A stretch of 64,000 nucleotides of DNA from Augochlora pura (GCF_028453695.1 NC_135772.1:14074001-14138000), one strand, 5' to 3'. Shown: positions 23,740-35,907, counted from the stretch's first letter. Notes: a model not told the origin generated them from the sequence alone. Made by a program: numbers and translations.

Positions 23740-25210
23740 TACCCGCTGCCCTTATTTTATTAATAACTTGGATAATCTCAGATAAGCGAGTGAGAGGTTC
23801 GTGCAATAATTGTCATTGTAATTGCAATAATTTGTGTATAATCGTGTTCTAAGATCAAAGTGTTAAAACCTTCATCAGTCTCCTCTATACAAATAGTGTT
23901 AGAGAAAATAAAATCGAGTGTCCGTCAGCGAAGAGCTAACAGTATTCGCGAGCAGCACGTACGACGGACGGCCTATGTATGCACATACACCTTGTTCGTA
24001 TTCAGCGTCATAAAATTCCGTCGACTGGTGGACGCCGTTGCCGGGCGACGAATTAAAACCGGCCGCGTGCTATTGATTAGGAATAATTACCGTTAACGAG
24101 CGCGATTAAAAGCCCGGGAATACGGTCGCATCGTTATTAAATGTAAACAACGATGTTTTTAACGATCGTTTCCGGTTGATTTCGAGTCCCGAATCCCGGC
24201 CGGCCCGTTCCCGCTTTAAATAATCACCGGAACTTCCCGCGTCCGGATTATTTTAACCGGCCGAAATGCGCCCGGTTTGTTTACCCGCCGCGCATAAATT
24301 ACGGAATGAAGTAAAATCGAGCGATCGGGGCCGGGCATAATGTCGCGCACGATAATTACTAAACGCAGCTTTCATTAACACTAGAGCACTCGGGCACCGG
24401 TAACGCTGCGAATTTTAGATTTCTCGCTTCGACGTCGATTGTACGCGAGTTATGACGAATTTATAAGACGGGATTTTACGAGAAACATATACAATGGAAC
24501 GAGAATGTCGTACAGCGTTGATTGTAGTTTGTAAAAATTATTAAAATTAACATTAATGAATGATCACTCTGATTCTAGTTGCGCGGATAGTAAATATTGA
24601 TTTCACAGAGAAACGATCGATTTAGTGTCTATAACGATTCGACAGTCTCGATTTCTGTTGAAAATTCCGGACAATTTCTTTTTGACACTTTGTGCAGAAC
24701 GCGAGATTCATACTTCTCCGCAAGAACTACTTTTTTCTATCGATTATGCTTCAATTTATCGGACACTCTGTACACGTAGAAGCTGTATCGAATATATTAT
24801 CGATTAGGAGCTGCATGCATATCGATCAGCCGTCCAGGCAGAACAGACGACAGCTCCGACTATAGAGGGGGGGTGTAAGTGTGTAGCCCGAAGGGGTGCA
24901 GGCCGCAACGCGTATAGTTAGCATTTCATGGGGTGTTTTATTGACGGGTGTCGCGCCGCAGGGGTCGCCCCGGCGCTCCGGTGTTAAACAGTGCGATCTT
25001 AAGCCGGATCCCTATTGAACACCCTCGCCACAGTCGCCCCCCTCCCCTCCCCCGAATTTGTCGCAGCCTATTTACAAAGATTTCTCTGTGACGCGGGCGA
25101 ACAGGTCTATTAATCGCAGTCTTTTCGATCATTGTTGCCGATTCTTGCCCTTTTCGGTGCCTCGCCGTGTCCAACGCGTCAACCCATACTTACTCCAGCC
25201 TGCACGCTTG
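23740..25210. other. GC-moderate to GC-rich block, no gene recognised
   Basis: GC-rich from about 23930 to 24390 and 24820 to 25190, with frequent TTAAAT, AATTA and CCGGCC words; possible conserved non-coding DNA. C-rich runs at 25030-25052 (C6TC4TC5) could give G-runs on minus. Short open frames on both strands show no recognisable domain. Confidence 0.4.
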
Positions 25211-25803
25211 CGTTTGTTATGCTGATCAATATGCGTGACTAGTTTTTCAATTTTATAATTAAATATAGTCGTCTTCTTGTTTTACGATATTCTTCTCGCA
25301 AAGGCTGCAGTTATTATTTTATTAACAAACTTTTCTTCTACCAAATATTATATGGTGCTAATTTTCCAATTTTCCAATGTCTGGAAAATGTTATGGATGT
25401 GGTCAAATTTTTCAGCCCAGTTCACCCGGTTTTTTACAAGATATAGGGCAACCTTGTAAATATTAGTGTAGACATGTTTAACTAGAATTACCAGAACCAC
25501 TATTACCAGAATTACTAGAACTATCAAGCCAATCGAAATGACTGATTTCTAAATTTTTCTTTTACGTTTCCAGAAATTTTCAAAATATTTCTATAACAAA
25601 TTTAACGATAATTTTCTTCATTTAGGAATTAATCTATTTGGCAAGAAATATCGAGCACTTTCCAAGTTATACTTTTGAATTGATTCATTATTTCGATAAT
25701 AATTATTCTAACTATAAAATTCTATCAACTGCATACTGTTATCAAATACGAAAAAGGTATACTTGTACAAAATGCGGTGCATTATAATTTGTATTCTTAT
25801 AAC
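25211..25803. other. AT-rich non-coding stretch with 15-bp repeats
   Basis: At 25482-25526 three diverged 15-bp units (ctagaattaccagaa and variants) lie in tandem. No gene recognised. Confidence 0.55.
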
Positions 25804-26004
25804 TGGAAAAGGTACTAATATTTTACAAAGAACTGTAAGTAATACTCTATCTTGATTTATATTATTATTTCTACGATTTATGTTATATATATATATAACA
25901 TATATATATATGGAAAAGGTACTAATATTTTACAAAGAACTGTAAGTAATACTCTATCTTGATTTATATTATTATTTCTACGATTTATGTTATATATATA
26001 TATA
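25804..26004. repeat. Perfect tandem duplication, 107-bp unit
   Basis: The unit starting TGGAAAAGGTACTAATATTT at 25804 recurs at 25911 with no mismatch until the (TA)n run near 26004. Each unit ends in a TGTT(AT)n stretch. Identity shows a very recent duplication or an assembly artefact at an AT-repeat junction. Confidence 0.95.
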
Positions 26005-26009
26005 TTACA

Positions 26010-27270
26010 AATTAATCTTCGAAACATTTTCGAAATATACTAGATTAATATTAATATAAACTAATTTTCGAAATATAACAAATATTCGATGGCCAACTGA
26101 TTTTCAAGCTATGAAATGCTAAAACTTTTGCACACACTCAATATAGTAACGAAAACAATGTAATTCAGGCTGTAAGGGGTTGGAAATACAGATAAGTTAC
26201 AGGATGCATCGTTGCTAAGGGGTTGAGTGTTCCGCTGCATACAGTAGCCTCATCACAGTTGAGTTACTCATTCACAGATATCCCTGTCCGCAGTAAAGGG
26301 TGATGACAGCGTCCCACCCCCTTCCGAAACGCCACCAACAATCACAACAAAGACTTTTATTTTCCGATTGGCAACGGGTCCAGTGAAATCGAGCGTGTCG
26401 AAGACGGAAAACAGTTGTCGCCGGAGAACATACGGCGGGCCAGGGTTCATCGCGGATGAGTAGAGGAGAGAAGGGGCGCGGGAGAGGATCGCAGAGGATT
26501 GGCCCAGGGAATTAGCAGGAATATAGCAGCATTTAGTGGAGCGAGCATAGAGAATCAGCTGAATGGCTGCGATCGCTCCCGTTTATCGAATTCGTATATA
26601 CATACGGAACGTTCTTCCGCGCGGGCAATAATCTTGTTATTTGTTTCCTGCGGCGGAGGGTGCGAGGCGTCGCCTCTATTTTTTCTTTCGGGGTGGACAA
26701 AATTGTTTGGTTGTTAATTTTGGTTTCATTGGTAGACTGATATTGTCCAGAATATCTTATTCAACTTTGCCTCTTGCATGCTGGGTTGATTTTATGTGGA
26801 TGGAAAATAAATTAAGCAGGGTAATTATACTGACGTGAATAATGAAAGAACCTCGCTTAATTAAAAACATAACCTTGACATAATCCTCTTCACTTATAAA
26901 GTAAAAAATCAAATTGAATTTAAGAACCATTGATAAACGGTGCGCGATGACAATTATAAACTATAGAATAGTGCTGAACTTAATTCGATACTTAAAATTA
27001 TTTAGACGTGAATAAATGTTTCTTGCCGATAGCAATCCAATGCAATAAATCCACGCCGTCGTACAAAATTTCAAGCATTACGTGAGAAATAATAAATAGG
27101 TGATTTCTCGCCGACCGCACAGCCGGAAGAAAATTCATCGCCGAGCATTCGCCCAGGCTTCTTATCTCGTTATTACACTAATCGAAGTTTTAGAAATGCG
27201 CAACGGGATCGCGCAAACAGTTCGGCTGCGCCCGTATTCGATCGGTGTCCACGCGACGTGCCGGACAGTG
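26010..27270. other. AT-rich non-coding stretch with a short GC-rich block
   Basis: A GC-richer patch lies at 26260-26700. Two AAGGGGTTG words occur at 26176 and 26216 without element-like partners. No coding frame recognised. Confidence 0.5.
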
Positions 27271-27278
27271 GCGAGTGT

Positions 27279-27342
27279 GGATTTACGAGACAATGATCAA
27301 GAGATGACCGTGGTCCACTACAATTACGGAAATGGTTACTCG
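27279..27342. repeat. Diverged direct repeat, copy 1
   Basis: Shared ordered words with 27792-27855: GTGGATTTA-ACGAG, GATGACC-TGGTC, CAAT/CAATCATTA and ATGGT-ACTCG, at a constant offset of about 513 bp. Similarity may extend outward but cannot be judged without alignment. The 85-codon plus-strand frame over this copy is not kept open in copy 2. Confidence 0.4.
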
Positions 27343-27791
27343 TGGCAATCAGGTTAAATGGCAAATTGCGATCGATCGTCGTTTAGTCGCACAAGGAACT
27401 GCGTAAACAGAGTCGAAGTCTCGGCGCGGGTCTTCGAGACACTTCCGTTATTACCCGATACGCTTTTAATAAATTGATCAACGGAGCAATGATATTACCA
27501 AAGCTTCCAACGTAACCAGATCGGTCTCCCGAATGAAAATATTATGCGAACCTTTAAAATGATACCCTCACCGTATGTATGACACCTCTCGCCTGACATT
27601 ATACTTTAGATTTTTATTTACAACGACCAACGAGGCTCGGGACGTCTACCGTCTGTCTAACGCCCGTGCAACGAACAAATGAGCATTTTGGTCCACGGAC
27701 GAATCAATCATCGGACACGTGCTCAAAGCAGACCAGTTTCTGCTCTACGAATGGCAATGTCACGGCGGAACGTGCCTCACGGAATCACGCG
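27343..27791. other. GC-moderate spacer between direct repeats
   Basis: No gene recognised. Intermediate GC; may be part of a larger duplicated block. Confidence 0.35.
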
Positions 27792-27855
27792 TGGATTTAT
27801 ACGAGGATAACTAGGGGATGACCATGGTCAGCAATCATTATGCCGATGGTCACTC
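27792..27855. repeat. Diverged direct repeat, copy 2
   Basis: Counterpart of 27279-27342, same orientation, with substitutions and small gaps. Confidence 0.4.
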
Positions 27856-28345
27856 GAACGGATTACGATCGGCAGCAGCCAAACGCGATCGATTCCGTTC
27901 ACGGAAGTGTCTACGGGTACGATAGCTTTAGATTAGCTTCTATTCTCGCGATTAAAAGCGCCGGCTCGCTATTTATTCGATAAACAAAACTGCAAATATT
28001 ACTGTTTGATTATTCAAACAATGTACGGAATTGAGTAACTGTTTGATGACTAGGTTTTGGGATTAAGTCTCAGGGTTTTTAATAATCTTAATTTTCCTTC
28101 ACTTTAATAGATAATTTTTATGATCTAGATTTTGACTTATGCAATCTGAGTTTTTGTAACAATATGAAAGTTATTCCTTGTGAGTTTACCGCAAGTGTAG
28201 ATTATATAATTTTAAAAGTGGAAGCAAGCAATTTTTCAACAAGGAAAATGGAATTTAAGAGAAAAAATGGTGATGAGCGAGATATTTTATTTATTATTAT
28301 ATAATACTATATATAAATAGCGTAACGGAACCGAACAACATTCAA

Positions 28346-28440
28346 CATATTTTTGTATTAACCCCGCCACTTTTGATTTAGTCCCGCCTCCTTTGGTTTA
28401 ATCCCTCCTCCTTTGTATTAGCCCCGCCCCTTTGGTATTG
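28346..28440. repeat. 20-bp GC-box minisatellite
   Basis: Four adjacent 20-bp units start at 28361, 28381, 28401 and 28421 with a partial unit before them. The common pattern is CCCGCCTCCTTTGGTTTA. Each unit carries a C-rich core such as CCCCGCCCC, which resembles Sp1/KLF GC boxes, followed by a TTTGRTTTA-like spacer. It sits in an otherwise AT-rich stretch. Confidence 0.85.
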
Positions 28441-29443
28441 TTATTGTTTTAAATTTTATGTTATTAATTATGATATTAATTTTAAATAAAACTCTACCCA
28501 CACTAGCTTCCTTGCATTCTTGAACATGTTCACGTTCAGAAATTGTTAATATAAGTCTTTAAAGTATTATTAAACGCATTTTTGCAATTTGGTAGCAACA
28601 CTTAGTCTAATCTTAGAAACGATGTTCTCCGATCGCTATCATAACTACTCCGTGAATTTTATGCATTTTTGATAATGAATGCGTAGGTGAAACAGGTGAA
28701 CAATTTTTATTTTGCAAAAATAGCCACAAGTTCGTACTAACATTTCTCGCAAGCGAGTTTCACAAATCGCTGTACCTTTTTCAGACTCGCGAAACAGGTC
28801 GTTACAAATGGTTAAATTTTTAAGAGAAAGCTCCGATAAAAATCGTAGTCCTTTTATAACCACTCGAACCAAGCGAACTATGCATCGTCGACCATAAAGC
28901 GTTATCGCGGCATAGTCACGTCCATTCAAGCGTTTCCTCGTCGCGGGGCGGAATCTATCATCGAAGAAGTGACCGCAACGTCAGGGATCCCTGATGGATG
29001 AGCGGTGATTAATTATATAATGTCCACCCCCTCCCCCCCCACCCGCCACCTTCCGCGCGCCGCAACAGCTCCTCCGTCGGCTTCTCCCGATAGTAAACAC
29101 CAGAGACGATTCTCCGCCTCCGGCTCCGTTACGCGTTGTCTCCGCTTGCCCAAGAACCGGACTCGGAATTGACGTATTAATTTTCTAAAGTGGATACACG
29201 GCGCGTGGTATCGCCGATGAGCCTGGGGATCCAGGATCCTTGTTAATTTCGGTAATGGAGGCCGCCGCATTTTTGCGGGGCTCACAGTCCAGTTCGCTGT
29301 ACCTTGGATCTCCGGTTTTAAAATGCGACCGGAATTCATTCTTTTCCAAATATTGTAAAATTTGGATAGCGGAGATCTTTACACTAAACCGACCGATCGC
29401 TAAAAGCGTTCAGGTGTCTTCTTTGTAGAAGTAACTATTTTTA
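28441..29443. other. Non-coding stretch with a GC-rich block
   Basis: AT-rich to about 28860; a GC-rich block with C-runs (C5TC8A at about 29027-29041) covers 28920-29330. Frames of 94 codons and 108 codons on minus have no recognisable domain. Confidence 0.45.
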
Positions 29444-29447
29444 TTAA

Positions 29448-29671
29448 CCCTTAACACCCGAGTGGCGACCCTGCGGCGCCATTAAAATGACTGTAATACA
29501 TTCCAAAATTATTTTTAATATACATCGTCGAAGCTCAGATTTAAAAATTGTTAAAACTGTATTATATGTATTTCATATGCATAAATTAAATATTGTTACA
29601 TAAAATAGAGATACTAGAAGCCAGAAAAGTGATTTTAGATTTGCATTTGAAATGGCTTCGAGTGCAAAGGG
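29448..29671 (+). mobile_element. TTAA-type miniature inverted-repeat element, family A copy 2
   Basis: Bounded by TTAA on both sides (29444-29447 and 29672-29675). The left end is CCCTTAACACCCGAGTGGCG, the right end CTTCGAGTGCAAAGGG. The left subterminal CGAGTGGCGACCCTGCGGCG is shared with copy 3. The right end matches copies 1, 3 and 4. The interior is AT-rich and non-coding. piggyBac-type placement follows from the TTAA target and CCC termini. Confidence 0.75.
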
Positions 29672-29675
29672 TTAA

Positions 29676-32600
29676 TTTGCATCGTATAACGTTATACAGT
29701 CTTATTCAAGTCGTATCTGCATGAGACTGTAAGGAAACTATATTGTTATCAACTATATTAAGATCATAGCGCGATGTAAACCTATCTTTCGTGTCGAGTA
29801 AGGGTAATCGATAATTCGACAGAATGTAGCAGTTTTTCGAGGCTCCGAATGGAACCGTAGCATCGTCCGTTATTGACGTCGATGTGGCTTCCGGTACGGC
29901 GTAGCTCGCGCGGCCATTAAACAGAAATAGCCGGAACTGTTCCCCGCTCCGTTTTGTTTGTCAATGTATTTCGGAAAATAAATAATACGTATGTGTAATG
30001 AGCATCGATGCACGCGGTTATTTGCGTCGGAAACGCGGTACCCCTGCGTTTTGAATTAGAAAAGGATGGCTTCGGTGACGCTGCTCGACGTCATTCTTCA
30101 ACTAAGAAATGCAACGATATCGGATGTTGTTTGACATTGTCACGAAATCGGCGCGAGGATTGGAAATTTTGCAAAAATTGTTCGTCCCGTTTTTTCGACG
30201 GAGCCGTTCCAACTCCGGCTTGGAAAACAACCAGAGGCGAGAATGTATCTTCGGTATACCGAACAAAGCGCGGATTAAAAGACACGCGGTTGGTATATTG
30301 TAAGTTTCGGCCCCTTCCGTTACGTATTTACACTGTATTTCGTAGGATAAACCCAGGGATTTCACTGTCTTTCTAGACATACTTTTTATTATTAAGCGTT
30401 TTTTACGAGAAAATTCTTATACAAAGCTTACGCGAGACAATCAATCCTCCCGCAAGTGCGATAAATTGCAGGCTTTGTTTATGTAAATAACCTACACATT
30501 TGAAATCTGTTTTATCGTGACAATAAACAAAGTTCTTCATCCTTTAAAGGTTTTGCTGAATGTATCATATCTTCTTCAGCTTTAACGTTGATCGATGTTG
30601 ATCGTAGTTGATCCTTGGCTTCAGTATTGGCAGAATAATTGCAGCAATTTTTATCATTTATTAACTGTACAGTTAGCAAAAATGTTTACGTCTACAAACA
30701 GTGTTCACAATGATTTTTTGGTAATTTAATTTAGTCGCGGTGTAATATCTTCATTTAACGAAACATCCTGTCAATTCTGTACAAATAATTTTTGAAATAA
30801 CTCTTTGTAAATGGTTCCTCTGTGTGTTTTTTTTAATTGTTGCTTGGGCTTTAAGTATTCGAAATCTTTACCTGTGATCCTGTTAAATTGGAGACCACAA
30901 TATTATTCGGTACGAATTGGAAGATCGCGAGAATCGTGAGCGAGAAATTAGGAAGTGTGGGGAACTCGAAGAGAACGCCTGCACGGTAACGTATTTTTCG
31001 CTCGTTCAGATGGAAACAATGTTCTTCAATCTTATCGGGATTATGATATCGGCAAGACGAGCAATAAATTTCAGGTTTAGCGAGTCGTCTCGACGCGAGT
31101 TGCTTTTAATTCTCCTCTATCAGATTCTACGGAATCAGATTGATATTTGTTACAAACTATGTGTGCAACTTGGCGGGTAGATACTCAAGAGAAAGAAAAT
31201 CAGTTGACGTAATCGAATATTTTTAGAGCGTACGTAATTTTTACAGTTTTATTTTACAAACATATTAACAATCGCATATTTAAATAGGACCAATGATAAA
31301 ACGTATTGAAATATAATTATAATCACATTGAGGAATGTTACCTATAATACTGATTGTAAGACTGGGAATAAAAGATAAGAAATCATTATGTAAGTACAAT
31401 TGTTAAGAAGAGTTCAGATCTTGTTTTTATACAATTACATTATTACATATATTACATAAGGATTTCCATGAAGAAGAATTCGTGTTACTCTATTTTTACA
31501 ATATGTTTCATCCATTTACATTACTGCAATTATTTTTCAAATTAAGTAAAAGCTTTCGGTTGCATCAAATCTACAATTAAGAAATTGATGAGGAAATATT
31601 TGTATTTCATTTATTTTTACCTATTCAACGTTATTAGCTTGAAATCGTTTAATATTCTGTCTACGTTATTTAATATACGTAAATTTCGAAAAGTTCTCTA
31701 ATCATATATTCGTTTAAACAATTAATACTATTTGCAGAAAATTATTTATCTGTTCAGCACAATTATGAAATCTTTGTTGGACTTTCTTCTTAATTTACAA
31801 CTACTTATACTAAGCTTATAATGATGAATTCGAGCGATATCGCTACCGATTTCGATCACTATTGTCAATAGATTTAATTCACTCGAACATCAAAGTACTT
31901 GTAAATATAATTACACAGCTCAGGGTTTGAAACCTGCGCGTATTATCAAAGTACTTTTTGAAATAGAATTAATCGTCTATGAGTAGCAATGGAATTCTAT
32001 GAAATAAAATCTTTCCATCAGATTTAATATAGTTTCGGACATGTTGAACTGTTAAATTCGTCACCAACCGTGACTCAACTAATTTCCCCAAAAGCCAGCG
32101 TGATCGTTCATTTTTCACTTCTAAGCAGTTTACACAGTCTTTTTCTTTCTAAGCCGTCAAAGATCGGACGATCTGGAAGATCATAAAACGGAATGACACG
32201 ATGGACTTCGTGCTAATTCTGTGAATTTTTCGAATGTAGAGTTCGCGAGGAGTTCTAAGAAGCGATATGACGAAGAAATATGCGGTCGACGATAAGAAAT
32301 CACGATCTGCGTCACGCGAAACGATTACGAACTAAGAAAAGAAGATGGCGGACGTCTTAGGGGGGCGAAACTTCACAGAAAAATCAACCAGATTCAGTGT
32401 CCTACTGTCTTTGAAGCTGATGATTTGATGTGTTGACTATGAGATTCTTCTGCTTTTTGAACTTATGATTAGAAGTATGCGTAGTTAATTTATATTTATT
32501 CCATTTGCCTATATTTTATTTCTTTTATTTTTTGCGTAGAGACTATTAACAACAACAATTTATGTTCGAATATTATTCATCGTTGTGTATTTTAAGGAGA

Positions 32601-33756
32601 GAGTTATATTTTTTCAAAAACTAATGCCAGCTTCAAATTTTCATAGCATCTAGTACTATACCAGATGCAAATTACAGTTAAAACGAATCCTGAGATAGTG
32701 AATACGAAAAATTATACAATTCTTTCAATTTGTGGTCTCCATCGCAGTCGTACCGACGTTGCTGCCAATTTAATTGTAGGCCAAATTAAAGAGAAACCTT
32801 TATCTGAAATGTACGCCACATTTAATAGTCAAGGCACTCAGAATTTTAACTCGATCAGCCTAATGGTTTCTAAAAAGAAAAAAAAATCATATCTAACGAC
32901 AGAACTTTGTGAGTATTTTTCATCCATTCTAAATCACTTTAATTATGTATTCTGCTTCTGACAGTCTATCTATTGTCAAACAAGAATGAAGAAAATTAGA
33001 AAACAATGCAAGTTTTCAACCCCCAAAAATGATTGCTTCTCTTAAATTAGTACATTTTGCTTGTACGTTGTTTTCGTAAATACATAGCGCGATGTCTTCG
33101 GCCCGCGTGGGATTTGCGTGGAGAGCGATGTTCCAAGATAGCAAGGCCAACGATCGAAGAGGCTGCGAGTTCATCCCAGAACTTTTAGCGAAATAGTCGG
33201 CGCAACGATACCAGCCGGAGTTCGCGTGACGATAGCACGTGTTTGCACAGCGATAAATTGAGTTGTACCTGGCGCCCGTTTCCTTAGCCATCCCGACATC
33301 TTGGTCCGCCAGTCTGCGCCAGAAATAATGCGTCCATTGTTTTCCGAGATCGTTAGAGGACACCTAGGCCGGTGTGTCATTGAAAGGTGCGATAGTTGGA
33401 AAGGGAAGCTGAAAAACGTTCTCTAACTTAAACAACAGATATTTCTATTATGTGGAGATAATTACGCGTGCCTTTGGAAATTCGACTATAGAATGTTGTA
33501 TTTTTTGTAGAAATTGTAAGGATGCAGAACAAACGTATTGCATTCAATTCTTGTCCTGCTGAATTCTTCTTATGTTATTGGATTGCGGATTTTTATATGG
33601 AACAAAACTATTCTGCATTAATTGTAACAGATAGACGACGGATTAAATCGAATTCTTTCTTTCTTGATTTTATTAATTTTATGAATATTATTCTCGAATT
33701 TATCCATAGTATTTTGGATTTTCGTTCACTGATTTATGTTATGTTGAATGGAGGAG
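29676..33756. other. Long non-coding stretch
   Basis: GC-moderate between 29780 and 30360, AT-rich afterwards. Overlapping open frames at 30008-30376 and 30091-30380 lie on both strands and share bases. The plus frame at 32665-32961 (98 codons) and the minus frame at 33016-33363 (115 codons) show no domain I recognise, although the latter lies in a GC-moderate patch and would merit a search. No paired element ends found. Confidence 0.45.
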
Positions 33757-33965
33757 AGAGTAACTAAAGCTAAAAAAGTTAAAAAAAGGAGAACAAAAAT
33801 GATTAAAACTCTAACGAGTCCTGCATTTTTTGTGATGAATTATATTTGGAATTAACGTAAAAGAAGAACCGAATACAGCGTTTAATTTGTAAGAAATGTA
33901 CTCGCAAAGGTTGCACAAATGCAGAAGTAAATAATGACAATATTATATGCCCTTTTTGCAAATAA
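33757..33965 (+). pseudogene. C-terminal tail remnant of a pogo/Tigger-like transposase
   Basis: A basic stretch (VTKAKKVKKRRTK from 33760) precedes a frameshift. In the new frame the sequence reads NSNESCIFCDELYLE, a stop, QRLICKKCTRKGCTN, and ends IICPFCK with a stop at 33963-33965. Three CxxC-type pairs are kept, as in the cysteine-rich tail of insect pogo-like transposases, and the natural C-terminus appears intact. Two internal stops and one frameshift make it a pseudogene. No DDE core was recognised upstream. It is the longest of the three tails in this window. Confidence 0.6.
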
Positions 33966-33969
33966 TAAG

Positions 33970-34180
33970 TTTTTCTTAGCTTTTCTAAGTTCTTGGCCTT
34001 AAGTTTGTTCCATTAGCAGCAAACATAACTTTGCATCCCCGTTTCACCCTACTTTGCCTTATAGTATTTTTTAAAATTTTGGACGCTTATGGGGTGGAAT
34101 ATTTGACTACTTTCGAGTGTCCCTTACTCCATATAACGGCGTCGCGTTCACGTGCACGGACTCCACCTTGGAACCGGCTG
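33970..34180. other. Short AT-rich spacer
   Basis: Nothing recognised. Confidence 0.4.
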
Positions 34181-34980
34181 GTCAGCTAATTAAACAAAAG
34201 ATTGTATTAGCAAATACAGCGGAAAACACAAGGGACGTGGAATTTCGATGAGCCGAATAGAGGAGGAACGTGGACCGTACGGGCGACGGTTCAAAAGCGA
34301 TAAGACGCAACGGTGACGCACAGAGACGGAGGGGGACGACGACGACAAAGGACGTGTCGCGCAACGTTTCCAGAGAAAGCCGGGTCGGTTTTCCAGGTAA
34401 ATGGCAAACGCACGCGGGGCACCGACGCGACGAGTTCCACAGTCTGAAGGCTCAGGTACCTCGGGGCACCGAATCACGAAACGAGCACGATCCAATGTTT
34501 GAGCCTCGTCGCTCGGCAAACAGCGGCACGCTCAGGGTCCCCGACGAAAGGGCCCCGATAGAAGCTCTCTCGAGTGGGGCCCCGCCGCGTCGGGCCCGCC
34601 GACTTCCGTAGCGCCGCGCCGCGCCGTTCGTTCTTCCCCGAAGCGGCGTAAAAGCGCGTCGAGTGCCGCCGTTTTTTGATTTTCGTGCCGCGGACTACCT
34701 TCGTGTTTTCTCTTCGTTTTCGAGCCACCTGCCCCACCCTCGCTTTTCGGCGGATCAGGTTTCGTCGACCTCGCGGCCACGTAAATGGTATGCCTTTCTA
34801 CTTTCGGATCTTCGGGGACTCGGCCCGATGGTTCGAAGAAGGATGATCGATTTGGTTCTCGACTTTCGTGCGTCGGGGCTTCGATATTTGTCGAGGTTCT
34901 GGAAATGCTTCGCCGACCTTTCGTTGAAAGCTCTTCCTGGTTTGATGTTTTTTTTCTTTTTTTTAAAATCGTTTTTGGTT
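34181..34980. other. GC-rich island, possible regulatory region
   Basis: GC is high from 34240 to 34800, with a GCGCC repeat at 34612-34627. It then falls to T-rich sequence. Several frames of 80-113 codons on both strands overlap; none has a recognisable domain. Confidence 0.4.
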
Positions 34981-34985
34981 TACGC

Positions 34986-35065
34986 TTTTTTTACAGCTTC
35001 GTAGTAAATATTGTCGGCGTCTCAGAGTTTCTAATGGTAGGGATTGATTTTTAACTTCAACTTGG
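34986..35065. repeat. Diverged tandem duplication, copy 1
   Basis: TTTACAGCTTCGTAGTAAAT, then TTG-CGGCGT, TTTCTAATG and TTTTTAACTT recur in the same order at 35171-35255, about 183-190 bp downstream. Confidence 0.5.
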
Positions 35066-35170
35066 ACTCGTCATACAGATTTTCTACTCCATGCTCATCC
35101 TTTCTCAAATTAAATTTACCATGTGGGTGTTTAGAGATTGAAATTTTATTAATATAAATATAGTATTTAC

Positions 35171-35255
35171 ATCTCTTTTATAGCTTCACAGTAAATTGTA
35201 TTGGCGTTTCTAATATGAGCTTTCAATAAAAAGGCTTGTTTTTTAATTTTAAATC
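35171..35255. repeat. Diverged tandem duplication, copy 2
   Basis: TTTATAGCTTCACAGTAAAT, then TTGGCGT, TTTCTAATATG and TTTTTTAATTTT match copy 1 at 34986-35065, with substitutions and a short insertion. Confidence 0.5.
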
Positions 35256-35762
35256 CTGCCTGATACTAATCTAATTATTCCAAGATTGTACAAGAAATGT
35301 TCAAACTTATACTTTCTCTATAAAATCTAATGATTTTTATACTTTAAAAACATTGTTGTAGACGACTAAAATCTCAGTATTTAAAGATACGACCATTTAC
35401 GTAAATTCGATTTTGTTAACCATATCAGTAAGCGGAAGGTATTGCTCGCGTCAAATGTACAACTAGTGACTTGAAACCATTTGTTCATACTTACAGGAAT
35501 GTTACTCTTTGCTTGTTTATAATTCTTCGTTATATTATTGTGACTATCGGTAAACTATGTAATTACCACGGCAAGAGAACTATTATATGTATATTGATAA
35601 ATCTGCACTCAACGATGATGGTTTCCAATAATTTTATAGAAAACTATTATGTAGTTTCTAATAAAGTTTAAAAAAAAACATAGTAGAAGAACTAGATCTG
35701 CAAAAGAATAAATTGTATTTGTGGTATAATGATTTCGTTTTGTGAAATATTATCTGTAAAAA
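35256..35762. other. AT-rich non-coding stretch
   Basis: No gene or repeat recognised. Confidence 0.5.
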
Positions 35763-35907
35763 GTTTACTTTGAAAAAATCCGCCTATGACTTCCAAAAGA
35801 GTGAATTTGCTTTGAACAAAGTTGAATATGATTTCCAGAACGGTGAATTGAATAAAAAAAATCTGAATATATTCTGTAACAGGGTGAATTTGTGCTGTAA
35901 AATCTGT
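35763..35907. repeat. Degenerate 42-bp minisatellite
   Basis: GTGAATTTGCTTTGAA at 35801, GTGAATTGAATAAAA at 35843 and GTGAATTTGTGCTGTAA at 35884 mark three units, and GTTTACTTTGAA near 35763 a fourth. The spacing is 41-42 bp. TATGACTTCCAA and TATGATTTCCAG are also shared between units. Because 42 is a multiple of three, a plus-strand frame (from about 35770) reads it as a 14-residue repeat with a YDFQxxE motif; I cannot show it is translated. Confidence 0.6.
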
